This document shows, piece by piece, positions 8,778 through 17,286 of a DNA stretch of 64,000 nucleotides. The translations under genes were made by a program, and so were the position numbers. How positions within the stretch are numbered: the stretch's first letter is position 1; each line of letters begins with the position of its first letter. Under the pieces are notes generated by a model, which did not search any database, was not told where the DNA came from, and was given only the letters and a program-made list of their open reading frames with translations. Origin of the DNA: Rhizobium grahamii (lineage in GTDB: Bacteria > Pseudomonadota > Alphaproteobacteria > Rhizobiales > Rhizobiaceae); assembly GCF_009498215.1 (NCBI RefSeq), contig NZ_CP043498.1, positions 1 to 64,000 on the forward strand. Reading direction: 5' to 3'.

Positions 8778-9862
8778 TCGATCTTTTCAAGCACGCCGCC
8801 CGCAAGGGTCTTTTTCTCTTCGACCCTGAAACCGCGCACGGCATGTCGATTGCCGCGCTGAAAACAGGTGCGGTGCCGGCCTGCCGGATCGCGCCGGATC
8901 CACGCCTGCGGCAGACCGTTGCCGGGCTCGATTTTATCAATCCGATTGGCATGGCAGCCGGCTACGACAAAAATGCTGAAGTTCCGGAAGCACTGCTGAG
9001 GATCGGTTTCGGCTTCACCGAGATCGGCACCGTGACGCCGAAGCCGCAGCCCGGCAATCCGCGTCCCCGCATCTTCAGACTGGTCGAGGATGAGGGCGTC
9101 ATCAACCGCCTCGGCTTCAACAATGAAGGCCATGACGCTGCCTTGGCGCGGCTGTCGGGCATTCGCGGCAACGGCATGATCGGCGTGAACATCGGTGCCA
9201 ACAAGGATAGCGAAGATCGCATCGGCGATTATGTCCTCGGCATCCGCCGCTTCTACTCCGTGGCGCGCTATTTCACCGCCAACATCTCGTCGCCAAACAC
9301 GCCCGGCCTGCGCGATCTCCAGGCGCGCGAAAGCCTGGCAGCTCTCTTGTCGGCAGTGCTTGCCGCCCGCGACGCCGAAGCCGAGAAGGCAGGCAGAAAG
9401 ATCCCGGTCTTCCTGAAGATCGCGCCCGATCTCACGGAAGAAGGCATGGACGACATCGCTGCCGAAGCGTTGTCGCACGCTCTGGATGGCCTGATCGTTT
9501 CGAACACCACGCTGTCGCGCGAGGGTCTAAGCGATCAGCGTCAGGCGAAGGAGGCGGGAGGACTGTCCGGCAAGCCGCTCTTCGACAAATCGACTGCTGT
9601 TCTCGCCAGAATGCGCAAGCGCGTCGGCAGTGCTATGCCGATCATCGGCGTCGGCGGCGTTTCATCAGCCGAAACGGCGCTGGAGAAGATCAAGGCCGGT
9701 GCCGATCTTGTGCAGCTCTATTCCTGCATGGTCTACGAAGGCCCGGGCCTGCCGGGAACGATCGTTCGCGGCCTCTCGAAGCTGCTTGATCGGGAGCAGG
9801 TCAAGTCAATCCGCGACCTCAGGGACACGAAGACGGACTACTGGGCGGCCCGGAACGTCTGA
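8774..9862 (+). CDS. pyrD: Dihydroorotate dehydrogenase (quinone), class 2
   Basis: This enzyme oxidises dihydroorotate to orotate in pyrimidine synthesis and passes electrons to membrane quinone. The product is 362 residues, typical for class 2. An N-terminal amphipathic segment (FKHAARKGLFLFDPETAHG) binds the membrane. Then come NPIGMAAGYDKNAEVPEALL (FMN barrel start), GFGFTEIGTVTPKPQ, the active-site segment ANISSPNTPGLRDLQ with the class 2 catalytic Ser, and the phosphate site GVGGVSS. It overlaps the DUF952 gene by four bases. Its last 25 bases overlap the tail of the convergent MATE gene. Confidence 0.96.
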   Translation: MIDLFKHAARKGLFLFDPETAHGMSIAALKTGAVPACRIAPDPRLRQTVAGLDFINPIGMAAGYDKNAEVPEALLRIGFGFTEIGTVTPKPQPGNPRPRIFRLVEDEGVINRLGFNNEGHDAALARLSGIRGNGMIGVNIGANKDSEDRIGDYVLGIRRFYSVARYFTANISSPNTPGLRDLQARESLAALLSAVLAARDAEAEKAGRKIPVFLKIAPDLTEEGMDDIAAEALSHALDGLIVSNTTLSREGLSDQRQAKEAGGLSGKPLFDKSTAVLARMRKRVGSAMPIIGVGGVSSAETALEKIKAGADLVQLYSCMVYEGPGLPGTIVRGLSKLLDREQVKSIRDLRDTKTDYWAARNV

Positions 9863-11184
9863 TCTGCCCGCGGCCTGACGAGCATCGCCAGGAATACGCC
9901 GCGAAAAAGCAAAAAGCCGTTCATCGCCAGCCATAGGCCATGGTTACGAAACAGCGGCACGAAGACTGCGAGCGCGATCAGATAGGCGGCAAACGACATC
10001 AACATCCTATTGCGCATGTCGGTCGACCATGTGGCGCCGATGAACACGCCGTCCATCAGGAAGGCCAGCGCGCCCGTCAACCCGGTGACGGCGGCCCAGG
10101 GAAGATAGGCTTCGGCTGCCTGCTGGACTTCGGGCGACGTGGTGAGCACCGAAATCAGCCAGGGGCCAGCCAGCAGGAAGAATACGGAAATGATACCGGC
10201 AAGCCCGAAAGACCAGAGTGCCGTCAGCTTCAGCCCGCGGTCGAAGGCAGGGCGGTAGCGCGCCCCGATCGCCCGTCCGGTGATCTGCTCGGCGGCGTTG
10301 GCAAGGCCATCGAGATAATATCCTGACAGCAGGAAGAAGTTCATCAGCACCGCGTTGGCCGCCAGCGTCACCGCCCCGAAGCTTGTGCCGATCCGCGTCA
10401 TCAGTGTGAATGCGGCTAGGAGCACGAACGTTCGGATCAGAATGTCGCGGTTCAGCGCGAAGAGTTCCGCCAGCCGGTGCCGTGAAAAGATCTCCGCGCG
10501 CGTTGGTCGCTCTGCACTGTCGAAACCGCTGAGAACGATGAGCAGGCCAACAACTGCCCCCGCCGTTTCGCCGACCATCGTGCTCCAGGCGACGCCAGCC
10601 ACGCCCCAGTCGAGCCAGAGACCGAGCAAGATTGCCAGCACGATGTTGGTGCCGTTGATGATTGTTTGCAGCAGCAGGCCGACGCTCCCCTGGCCGCGTC
10701 CGAGCACGAAACCGAGGATCGCATAGTTGGCAAGTGCTGCCGGCCCGGCGAGAATGCGGATGGAAAAGTAGGTGCTGGTGGCCGCCGCAACGGCATTCTC
10801 CGGTCCCATCAGCTTCAATCCCGCCGCCAGAAGCAGCGGCGAAAGACAGAGAAGCGCTGCGCCGCAGCCGAGTGCCGAGATCAGCGCTCGCCAGAAGACG
10901 CCTTGCTGGGCATGTCGGTCATGCCGTCCGAACGCCTGAGCCGTCAGTCCGGTCGTGGAAGCGCGCAGGAAGTTGAAGCTGCCGAGGATAAGATCGAACA
11001 GCATGGCGCCGATCGCCAGTCCCGCCAAAGCGTCCGGCTGACCCATGTGGCCGACGACACCGGTGCCGACGAGGCCGAGCAGCGGCGTCGTGATGAAGCC
11101 GAGCGTCATTGGAATGGCGATCGACAGCACCAGCCGGTGCGTTACGTCGAATGCCAATCCGTTTTCGCGACTGCCGGTATCCAT
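9838..11184 (-). CDS. MATE family efflux transporter (DinF type)
   Basis: The 448-residue polytopic membrane protein has about twelve predicted helices and two homologous MATE halves. It begins near IAIPMTLGFITTPLLGLVGT with the VVGHMGQPDALAGLAIG segment typical of DinF-like members, and the second half starts near NRDILIRTFVLLAAFTLMTR. It probably exports cationic compounds in exchange for H+ or Na+. An AGAGG box lies a few bases before the ATG. The C-terminal codons overlap pyrD tail to tail. The substrate is unknown. Confidence 0.9.
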   Translation of the reverse strand: MDTGSRENGLAFDVTHRLVLSIAIPMTLGFITTPLLGLVGTGVVGHMGQPDALAGLAIGAMLFDLILGSFNFLRASTTGLTAQAFGRHDRHAQQGVFWRALISALGCGAALLCLSPLLLAAGLKLMGPENAVAAATSTYFSIRILAGPAALANYAILGFVLGRGQGSVGLLLQTIINGTNIVLAILLGLWLDWGVAGVAWSTMVGETAGAVVGLLIVLSGFDSAERPTRAEIFSRHRLAELFALNRDILIRTFVLLAAFTLMTRIGTSFGAVTLAANAVLMNFFLLSGYYLDGLANAAEQITGRAIGARYRPAFDRGLKLTALWSFGLAGIISVFFLLAGPWLISVLTTSPEVQQAAEAYLPWAAVTGLTGALAFLMDGVFIGATWSTDMRNRMLMSFAAYLIALAVFVPLFRNHGLWLAMNGFLLFRGVFLAMLVRPRADQTFRAAQ

Positions 11185-11217
11185 GCCTGCCTCTATTCAG
11201 ATGAGGCAAGAATCGCC

Positions 11218-11715
11218 TCAGGTCGACAGTACCATTGCCCAGTAAGGCACGTTTCTGGAAGCCGGATTGTGCGCAACGGCAACGCCGATGCCGTTATACC
11301 TGCCGAGCATGTTTTCCAGATGATGCGGGGAGTTGATCCAAGCGGTCACAACGGCCGGGACCGACTGTTGACCGGCGGCGATATTCTCGGCGGCAGGCAG
11401 CCGGACGCCACTCGCCTTGACGCGCGGCCCGAAACCATCGGCGATGCCCATCACATGCTTCATCTTGCCCGCCGATGCCATACGCTTGGCCTGGAACAAG
11501 GCGGCAGCCGTGGCTGCCGGGTCGATCGAGAGCGGAGGCAGGCCATTCTTGGCGCGCAACTGGTTGACGAGCGGCAAGGCAGCAGCCGTCTGGTCCTCGC
11601 CATCGGAAGGCGTCGAGGGCTTTTGCGGCGCGGTCGCGCAGCTTGCAACGCCTGCGACAAGCGCAAGCCCGGAGACGCGTAGCAGACCGCGACGTGAGAG
11701 AATGAAAGAGGTCAT
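11218..11715 (-). CDS. CAP-domain lipoprotein
   Basis: The 165-residue protein has an Arg-containing leader (MTSFILSRRGLLRVSGLAL) and a lipobox ending VASC, so it is probably lipid-anchored. The rest is a compact CAP/SCP domain: LVNQLRAKNGLPPLSID near the start, the AENIAAG motif, a WINSPHHLENML segment with the conserved His, and NVPYWAMVLS at the end. Bacterial CAP proteins are secreted and of mostly unknown function. It starts one base after the stop of the small membrane-protein gene upstream, so the two form an operon. Confidence 0.85.
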   Translation of the reverse strand: MTSFILSRRGLLRVSGLALVAGVASCATAPQKPSTPSDGEDQTAAALPLVNQLRAKNGLPPLSIDPAATAAALFQAKRMASAGKMKHVMGIADGFGPRVKASGVRLPAAENIAAGQQSVPAVVTAWINSPHHLENMLGRYNGIGVAVAHNPASRNVPYWAMVLST

Positions 11716-11716
11716 G

Positions 11717-11983
11717 TTACCGGCGATAGCTGAAGAGACGGATGACGAGGAAGATCGGGATCACGACGGTGGCGCCGAGCAGCAGGTAGTCGCCGACGCG
11801 GCCGAGTGCGGAGAAGCCGCGATGCCAGACTTCCAGAATGAAATTGCGGACGCCGTAGACGAAATCGAGCGGTGCCCAACCGAAGACGGCCATGATGAAG
11901 CCGACGATCAGCGACACCACCAAAAGCTTGACCAACGTACGGCCGAGCGAGTCGCCGAGAAACTTGTTCACCTGATCGGACAT
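11717..11983 (-). CDS. Small membrane protein (DUF6460-like)
   Basis: The 88-residue protein has a short polar N-terminus (MSDQVNKFLGDSLGRTLVKL) and two predicted membrane helices, roughly residues 20-38 and 60-80, ending in basic SYRR. It resembles the short DUF6460 proteins common in Rhizobiales; I make that assignment from memory of the pattern. Start 11983 was chosen over longer frames because GGAG precedes it and the domain begins there. It sits one base upstream of the CAP lipoprotein gene in the same operon. Confidence 0.72.
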   Translation of the reverse strand: MSDQVNKFLGDSLGRTLVKLLVVSLIVGFIMAVFGWAPLDFVYGVRNFILEVWHRGFSALGRVGDYLLLGATVVIPIFLVIRLFSYRR

Positions 11984-12129
11984 GCACCATCTCCTGTTCA
12001 TCCCTGAAATACGGGCGCGAATCGTCGCTCGCAAGCCTTTTTCAGGTCTGGCGCCTTCGCCTCTGAAATAGGACTTGAGTTTTTTTGTGGCCGCAGCCAA
12101 ATGCGGGCCGATCCCAACAGGTCTTCACC

Positions 12130-13062
12130 ATGCAGCCGAACCAGCTCACTTCAGGCGACGTCATCGCCGATCGCCGCGCCGACTATGCCAAGATGCTCGA
12201 CGAAAGCGGTGAGCCGGATGCCGCCGCCGAACTCATGGAGCAGGCGCTGGAGCTCGTGCCGGGTTGGGCGGCCGGATGGTACCGGCTGGCAGCTTACCGC
12301 GAGAAGGCCGGCAACAAGATTGGCGCGATCGAGGCCTACAGGCAGACCCTGGCGGCAAGCCCGGACGATATCTTCGGCGCGGGGCTCAAGCTTGCGCTGC
12401 TTGGCGACATCGAGACGCCCGACCAGCCGCCGAGCAGCTATGTGGAGCGCCTGTTCGACGACTATGCGGATCGCTTCGAAACCTCGCTGGTCGAGAAGCT
12501 TGACTACAGCGTTCCGGCAAAGCTCGCCGCCCTCGTTGCGACGACCGGACGCGACTATGCTCTCGCCGTCGACCTCGGCTGCGGCACCGGCCTTATGGGA
12601 CCAGAGATCCGCGACCACGTCGCGCGGCTCGAGGGTTTCGATCTGTCACAGAACATGCTCGCCAAAGCAGCCGAGAAGCATGTCTACGATCATCTGGCGC
12701 AGGCCGATCTCTCGCTGCCACCGGAAGCAACAGGCCTCTTTGCCGATGGCGCGCTGCATCGCGCCGATCTGGTCACGGCAGCCGACGTGCTGATGTATCT
12801 CGGCAATCTTGAAAGCGTCTTCGAGGCGGTCGCTGCGCTGACGGGACCGGGTGCCGATTTCGCCCTTTCCGTCGAGGATGCCGGCGGAGGAGAGGGCTTC
12901 CACCTCGCGCCGTCGCTGCGATATGCGCATTCGGAAACCTACGTAAGGGCCCTGTGCGACCGTCACGGTCTGGAAGTTGTCACCGTGAACAAAACGCCCA
13001 TTCGCAAAGATGGCGCGAATGTCATTTCGGGCATTCTGTTCCTTACGCATAAGCCAGCGTAA
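12130..13062 (+). CDS. SAM-dependent methyltransferase with N-terminal TPR region
   Basis: The product is 310 residues. Residues ~15-95 are TPR-like helices (DESGEPDAAAELMEQALELV, then WYRLAAYREKAGNKIGAIEA). The C-terminal half is a class I methyltransferase: glycine-rich motif I at VDLGCGTGLMGPEI, then GFDLSQNMLAKAAEK for the ribose-binding acidic position, and VTAADVLMYLGNLE. Rhizobial homologues are often labelled TPR-methyltransferase; the substrate is not known. The ATG at 12130 follows an open frame without other good starts. It is divergent from the small membrane-protein operon, with about 146 bases between them. Confidence 0.85.
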   Translation: MQPNQLTSGDVIADRRADYAKMLDESGEPDAAAELMEQALELVPGWAAGWYRLAAYREKAGNKIGAIEAYRQTLAASPDDIFGAGLKLALLGDIETPDQPPSSYVERLFDDYADRFETSLVEKLDYSVPAKLAALVATTGRDYALAVDLGCGTGLMGPEIRDHVARLEGFDLSQNMLAKAAEKHVYDHLAQADLSLPPEATGLFADGALHRADLVTAADVLMYLGNLESVFEAVAALTGPGADFALSVEDAGGGEGFHLAPSLRYAHSETYVRALCDRHGLEVVTVNKTPIRKDGANVISGILFLTHKPA

Positions 13063-13268
13063 CGGAACGATTCTTGCGAAGTGATAATAGGTCAGCATTG
13101 CTTACGTATTTCGCTTGATTGCCCGGCGAAATCCCCTGATAATCTTTAGCAATTCGCCGCGTAGGATTGTCGCAAGAGCCTCAGCGGAATTCATTCTTCA
13201 TCTACATTCCGCGTCGCTCGGGTTTCCCGGGCGTTCTTGAACTCGTCTGCCGTTTGGGGATCAACGAC
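13063..13268. other. Intergenic region before the YitT-type gene
   Basis: This 206-base gap is relatively AT-rich up to about 13160. An open frame reaches back to 13167, but the protein-like part begins at 13269. I see no RNA gene or clear terminator. Confidence 0.4.
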
Positions 13269-13904
13269 ATGGCACAGCTCATCAATGCCCTTGGTTTCTG
13301 GAACACCAGCGCCACCCGCCATACGCCTGTCGAGGACGTACAGGGGATTTTCTCGGGCAGCCTGATTGCTGCGCTCGGGCTTTACATGCTGGCGAGCGCC
13401 GGGCTTCTGACCGGGAGCACCGCCGGCATCGCGTTCCTGCTCCACTATGCCTTTGGCCTGAATTTCGGCCTTGCTTTCTTCCTTCTCAACCTGCCGTTCT
13501 TCTATCTCTCCTGGAAGCGCCTCGGCGTGGCCTTTACGGTGAAGACCTTCATTGCCATCGGTCTCACCTCGCTGATGACGAACCTGCAGCCGAAGGTCAT
13601 GGATATTTCCGCCATTCACCCGGCGTGGGCAGCGCTTCTTGGCGGCGTCTTGCTGGGCTTCGGCCTGCTGGCGCTCTACCGTCACCGCGCCAGCCTCGGC
13701 GGCGTCGGCATCCTCGGCATCTACATGCAGGAGCGGTTCGGCATCCGCGCCGGCCTGGTGCAGATGGCGATCGATCTCTGCGTCCTTGCCGCCGCCTTCT
13801 TCGTCACCACGCCGCCTGTCGTGTTCTATTCGGTTCTCGGCGCGGTGGTGCTGAACCTCTTCGTCGCCATCAATCACCGGGCAGACCGCTACATCGCGCT
13901 CTGA
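13269..13904 (+). CDS. YitT family membrane protein
   Basis: The 211-residue integral membrane protein has about five or six helices. It matches the YitT/DUF161 N-terminal domain: IFSGSLIAALGLYMLASAGL, TGSTAGIAFLLHYAFGLNFG, the NLPFFYLSWKRLG motif and a glycine-rich HRASLGGVGILGIYMQER. It lacks the cytoplasmic DUF2179 domain present in longer Firmicutes members. The function is unknown; transport is inferred. The ATG at 13269 has a GGGGA box upstream. Its stop is 12 bases from the convergent pdeM stop. Confidence 0.88.
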   Translation: MAQLINALGFWNTSATRHTPVEDVQGIFSGSLIAALGLYMLASAGLLTGSTAGIAFLLHYAFGLNFGLAFFLLNLPFFYLSWKRLGVAFTVKTFIAIGLTSLMTNLQPKVMDISAIHPAWAALLGGVLLGFGLLALYRHRASLGGVGILGIYMQERFGIRAGLVQMAIDLCVLAAAFFVTTPPVVFYSVLGAVVLNLFVAINHRADRYIAL

Positions 13905-13916
13905 GACGCGCCGCAA

Positions 13917-14642
13917 TCAGCCGACGAGATTGCCGAACCTGACGGAATAGATCCGGTCGCGCCCGAGCAGGTGCGCGATCAGCGCATTGTGGTCGAAGAG
14001 GCCCTTCATCGCCTTGTGGCGAAGATCGAGGCCACCGGTCATGACGCCGAATGCCGGCATCAGCAGTCGGGCGCCGTCGGTGGCAAAGCACGGGCGGCGG
14101 ACGGATTTCTCACGACGACGAACGGTCGCGGCCGGATGCAGATGCCCGGCAATCTCGCCCTTCTGCAGGCCGCCTTTCGGTTCATGCCGGAAGGTCAGCC
14201 CGCCATAGTGCATTTCGTCGACGGAGGCGCCTGGCAGGTCGACCGTGCCGGCGGGATCATGGTTGCCGTTGATCCAGATCCATTCGCGGCCGCGCGCCAT
14301 TTCCGCAATCAGGCTCCGGAATGCTTCTGGCAGGTGCGCCGAGCCGACGCGGTCGTGGAAGTTATCGCCGAGAGAGACCACCAGCTTCGGGTCGTAGCGG
14401 GTGATGACGGCCGAAAGCACGGTCAGCGTTGCGAGCGTATCGTAGGGCGGCAGCATCATGCCGCGACGGGCGAAGGCCGCACCTTTTTCCAGGTGCAGAT
14501 CGGATACGACGAGAATGCCGGCATCGGGCATGTAGAGCGCGCCGAGCGGGTCGCAGACGGCAGCAACGCCATGCACGGCGGTCTCAACGCCAGGCAGCGT
14601 GGCCACTCCGTTCAATTCACGCGCAAGCGCCAGGCGGTTCAT
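13917..14642 (-). CDS. pdeM: Ligase-associated DNA damage response endonuclease PdeM
   Basis: The product is a calcineurin-like metallophosphoesterase of about 241 residues. Metal-binding motifs are complete: VVSDLHLEKG (DxH), SLGDNFHD (GDxxH type), WINGNHDP (GNHD/E), and GEIAGHLHPAA (GHxH). The family acts with a Lhr-like helicase and often an exonuclease and ATP-dependent ligase. The helicase gene is directly upstream, about 80 bases away on the same strand. The ATG at 14642 is preferred; the preceding codon is TTG. Confidence 0.9.
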   Translation of the reverse strand: MNRLALARELNGVATLPGVETAVHGVAAVCDPLGALYMPDAGILVVSDLHLEKGAAFARRGMMLPPYDTLATLTVLSAVITRYDPKLVVSLGDNFHDRVGSAHLPEAFRSLIAEMARGREWIWINGNHDPAGTVDLPGASVDEMHYGGLTFRHEPKGGLQKGEIAGHLHPAATVRRREKSVRRPCFATDGARLLMPAFGVMTGGLDLRHKAMKGLFDHNALIAHLLGRDRIYSVRFGNLVG

Positions 14643-14724
14643 CAATCTCGTCGATCCTTGATCCTTAAGCGCTTCCTCAGGCAGCGCTCGTTATCGTGCG
14701 AGCCGGATAGCGATCCGGCATTAT

Positions 14725-17235
14725 CTAGGCCAGTGCCTCGGCAATCAGATCATCCGCCGCTTCCGCCAGCACTGCGTCATGCGCTTCCCCATGCACCGGC
14801 TCTTTGCCGATCTCCAGCATGACCGGAACCGCCAGCGGCGAGATGTGGTCGAGCGCACGATGCGTGATGTGGCCCTTGATTCGCCTGAGCATATCGCCAA
14901 GCCGTGAAATATCCAAAAGCCCGGTCGCCGCATCCTGCCGTGTCGCCTGCAGCAGGATGTGATCCGGCTCGTGGGTTCGAAGCACATCGTAGATCAGATC
15001 GGCCGACACCGTGACCTGTCGCCCGGTCTTTTCCTTGCCCGGGTGACGGCGCTCGATCAAGCCTGCAATCACGGCGCAATTGCGGAAGGTGCGCTTCAAG
15101 AGAAAGGATTCGTCGAGCCAGCTTTCGAGATCGTCGCCCAGCATGTCCTCATCGAAGAGATCGGCGAGGCTGAGCCGGCCGTTCTGGATCATCAGCCCCA
15201 TGTCTTCGAAGCCCCAGATGCCGAGCGAATAATCCGTCGCGACGAAGCCGAGCGGCTTGGCGCCGGCCCGCTCGAGCCGCCGCGTCAGCAGCATGCCGAG
15301 CGTTTGGTGCGCCAGCCGCCCTTCGAAGGGATAGACGACCATGTAGCAGCGGCTGCCGCGCGGGAAGGTTTCGATCAGCAGTTCGTCGCGCTTCGGCAAC
15401 ATCGACTTCTCGTTCTGGATCGCCAGCCAGTCGCGCACCTGATCCGGCAGATGGTGCCAGCGATCAGGATCGGCGATCATCGAACGCACCTGATCGGCCA
15501 GATAGGTGGAGAGCGGAAACTTGCCGCCGGCGTAGGAGGGGATCTTCGGGTCCATCGAGAAGGCTTGCGAAGCCAGCGCCTCGTTCTCGCGGATGCCCTC
15601 GAAGCGGAGCACCTTGCCGGCGAAAATGAAGGTGTCGCCGGGCGACAGCTGCTCGAAGAAATACTCCTCCATCTTGCCGAGCGTCGCACCACCGCGACCG
15701 ATCCGGCCGCCTTCGCCGCGCTTGACCATGCGCAGGTTGAGCATCGGGCTTTCAACGATGGTGCCGAGATTCAGCCGGTATTGCTGCGCCACCTGCGGGT
15801 TGGAAACGCGCCAGCGTCCCTCCTTGGTCTTGCGAATGCGGGCGTAGCGCTCATAGGTGCGCAGCGCATAGCCGCCCGTCGCAACGAAATCGACGACGCG
15901 CTCGAAGGTCTCCCAGGAGATATCCGCATATGGCGAGGCGCTGGTGATCTCATCGTAGAGCTCCAGCATGTCGAATGGCTCGGCGCAGGCCATGCCGAGC
16001 ACATGCTGTGCCAGTGCATCGAGCGCACCCTTGCCGACGGGCGGCGTGTCCTGCGCGCCGATATAGTTCGCGTCGAGCGCGGCCTGGCATTCCATCACCT
16101 CGAAGCGGTTGGCCGGCACGAGGATCGCCTTCGAGGGCTCATCCATGCGGTGATTGGCGCGGCCGATGCGCTGGGCAAGCCGCGACGCACCCTTTGGCGC
16201 ACCCACATGGACGACGAGATCGACATCGCCCCAGTCGATGCCGAGGTCAAGCGTCGAGGTAGCAACGACCGCCCGCAGCCGGTTTGCCGCCATCGCGGCC
16301 TCCACCTTGCGGCGCTGCCCGACATCGAGCGAACCGTGATGCAGCGCGATCGGCAGGTTCTCCTCATTCACCGTCCAGAGCTCCTGGAACAGCATCTCGG
16401 CCTGCGACCGGGTGTTGACGAAGAGCAGTGTCGTCTGGTGCTCAAGCAGCTGCTTGTAGACGTCGGGGATCGCATATTTCGCCGAATGACCGGACCAGGG
16501 GATGCGCTCCTCGGTCGAGAGGATCGAAATATCGGGCTTGGCGCCGCCTTCGACGATGACCAATCCGGCGTGATGGTCCTCGCCTTCCCGTTGCGCGACC
16601 AGCCATTTCTGCAGGTCCATCGGGTCGGAGACGGTGGCCGAAAGGCCAATCGTCTGCAGGGCGGGCGCCAGCCGGCGCAGGCGGGCAAGGCCGAGCGAGA
16701 GCATGTGGCCACGCTTCGAGGCAACGAGCGAATGTAACTCATCGAAAACGATGTACTTGAGATCCTTGAAGAAACGCTCGGCCTCGTTGTTGGCGAGCAG
16801 CAACGCCACCTGTTCCGGAGTCGTCAGCAGAATGTCCGGCGGGTTCAGCTTCTGGCGCTGGCGCTTGGCAACGGGCGTGTCGCCGGTGCGGTTCTCGACC
16901 GTGACAGGCAGCCCCATTTCCTCCACCGGCTTCATCAGGTTGCGTTCGATGTCGACGGCGAGCGCCTTCAGCGGCGAGATGTAGAGCGTGTGGATACCGG
17001 TAAACGCCGAGCCGGGCGGGATCTTGCCGCGGCGGGTCAGATCGGTCAGCGACGGCAGGAAGCCGGCGAGCGTCTTGCCGGCGCCGGTTGGCGCGATCAG
17101 CAGCGTGCTGTCGCCAGCCTCTGCGCGTGCCAGCAATTCCAGCTGATGGGCACGCGGGCGCCATCCCTTGTCCGCGAACCAGCGGGTGAAAGGCGGGGGC
17201 AGGGCAATGCGGGCTTCGGATTCGATCTGGTCCAC
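14725..17235 (-). CDS. Ligase-associated DNA damage response DEXH-box helicase (Lhr-like)
   Basis: This 836-residue superfamily 2 helicase has Walker A APTGAGKT at residues 48-55, the DEXH motif in IVFDELHSL near 165, motif III in LSATV, motif IV-V in TLDLGIDWGDVDLVVHVG, and motif VI in QRIGRANHR. The rest is the long Lhr-type C-terminal core. Family members load on 3' single strands and take part in DNA damage responses; the cell role is inferred from family context. It precedes pdeM in the same operon. The ligase and MBL-fold exonuclease usually found with these two are not in the window. Long open frames on the opposite strand here are codon-bias shadows. Confidence 0.92.
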   Translation of the reverse strand: MDQIESEARIALPPPFTRWFADKGWRPRAHQLELLARAEAGDSTLLIAPTGAGKTLAGFLPSLTDLTRRGKIPPGSAFTGIHTLYISPLKALAVDIERNLMKPVEEMGLPVTVENRTGDTPVAKRQRQKLNPPDILLTTPEQVALLLANNEAERFFKDLKYIVFDELHSLVASKRGHMLSLGLARLRRLAPALQTIGLSATVSDPMDLQKWLVAQREGEDHHAGLVIVEGGAKPDISILSTEERIPWSGHSAKYAIPDVYKQLLEHQTTLLFVNTRSQAEMLFQELWTVNEENLPIALHHGSLDVGQRRKVEAAMAANRLRAVVATSTLDLGIDWGDVDLVVHVGAPKGASRLAQRIGRANHRMDEPSKAILVPANRFEVMECQAALDANYIGAQDTPPVGKGALDALAQHVLGMACAEPFDMLELYDEITSASPYADISWETFERVVDFVATGGYALRTYERYARIRKTKEGRWRVSNPQVAQQYRLNLGTIVESPMLNLRMVKRGEGGRIGRGGATLGKMEEYFFEQLSPGDTFIFAGKVLRFEGIRENEALASQAFSMDPKIPSYAGGKFPLSTYLADQVRSMIADPDRWHHLPDQVRDWLAIQNEKSMLPKRDELLIETFPRGSRCYMVVYPFEGRLAHQTLGMLLTRRLERAGAKPLGFVATDYSLGIWGFEDMGLMIQNGRLSLADLFDEDMLGDDLESWLDESFLLKRTFRNCAVIAGLIERRHPGKEKTGRQVTVSADLIYDVLRTHEPDHILLQATRQDAATGLLDISRLGDMLRRIKGHITHRALDHISPLAVPVMLEIGKEPVHGEAHDAVLAEAADDLIAEALA

Positions 17236-17286
17236 GGGGCTAAAGGTAGTGCACCGATAGCCGAAATAGAATGGCGTAGCCGCGCG

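Noticed and set aside
14959..16737. 592-residue open frame on the plus strand opposite the helicase gene
   Set aside because: It is a codon-bias shadow of a clearly real helicase gene and has no domain.
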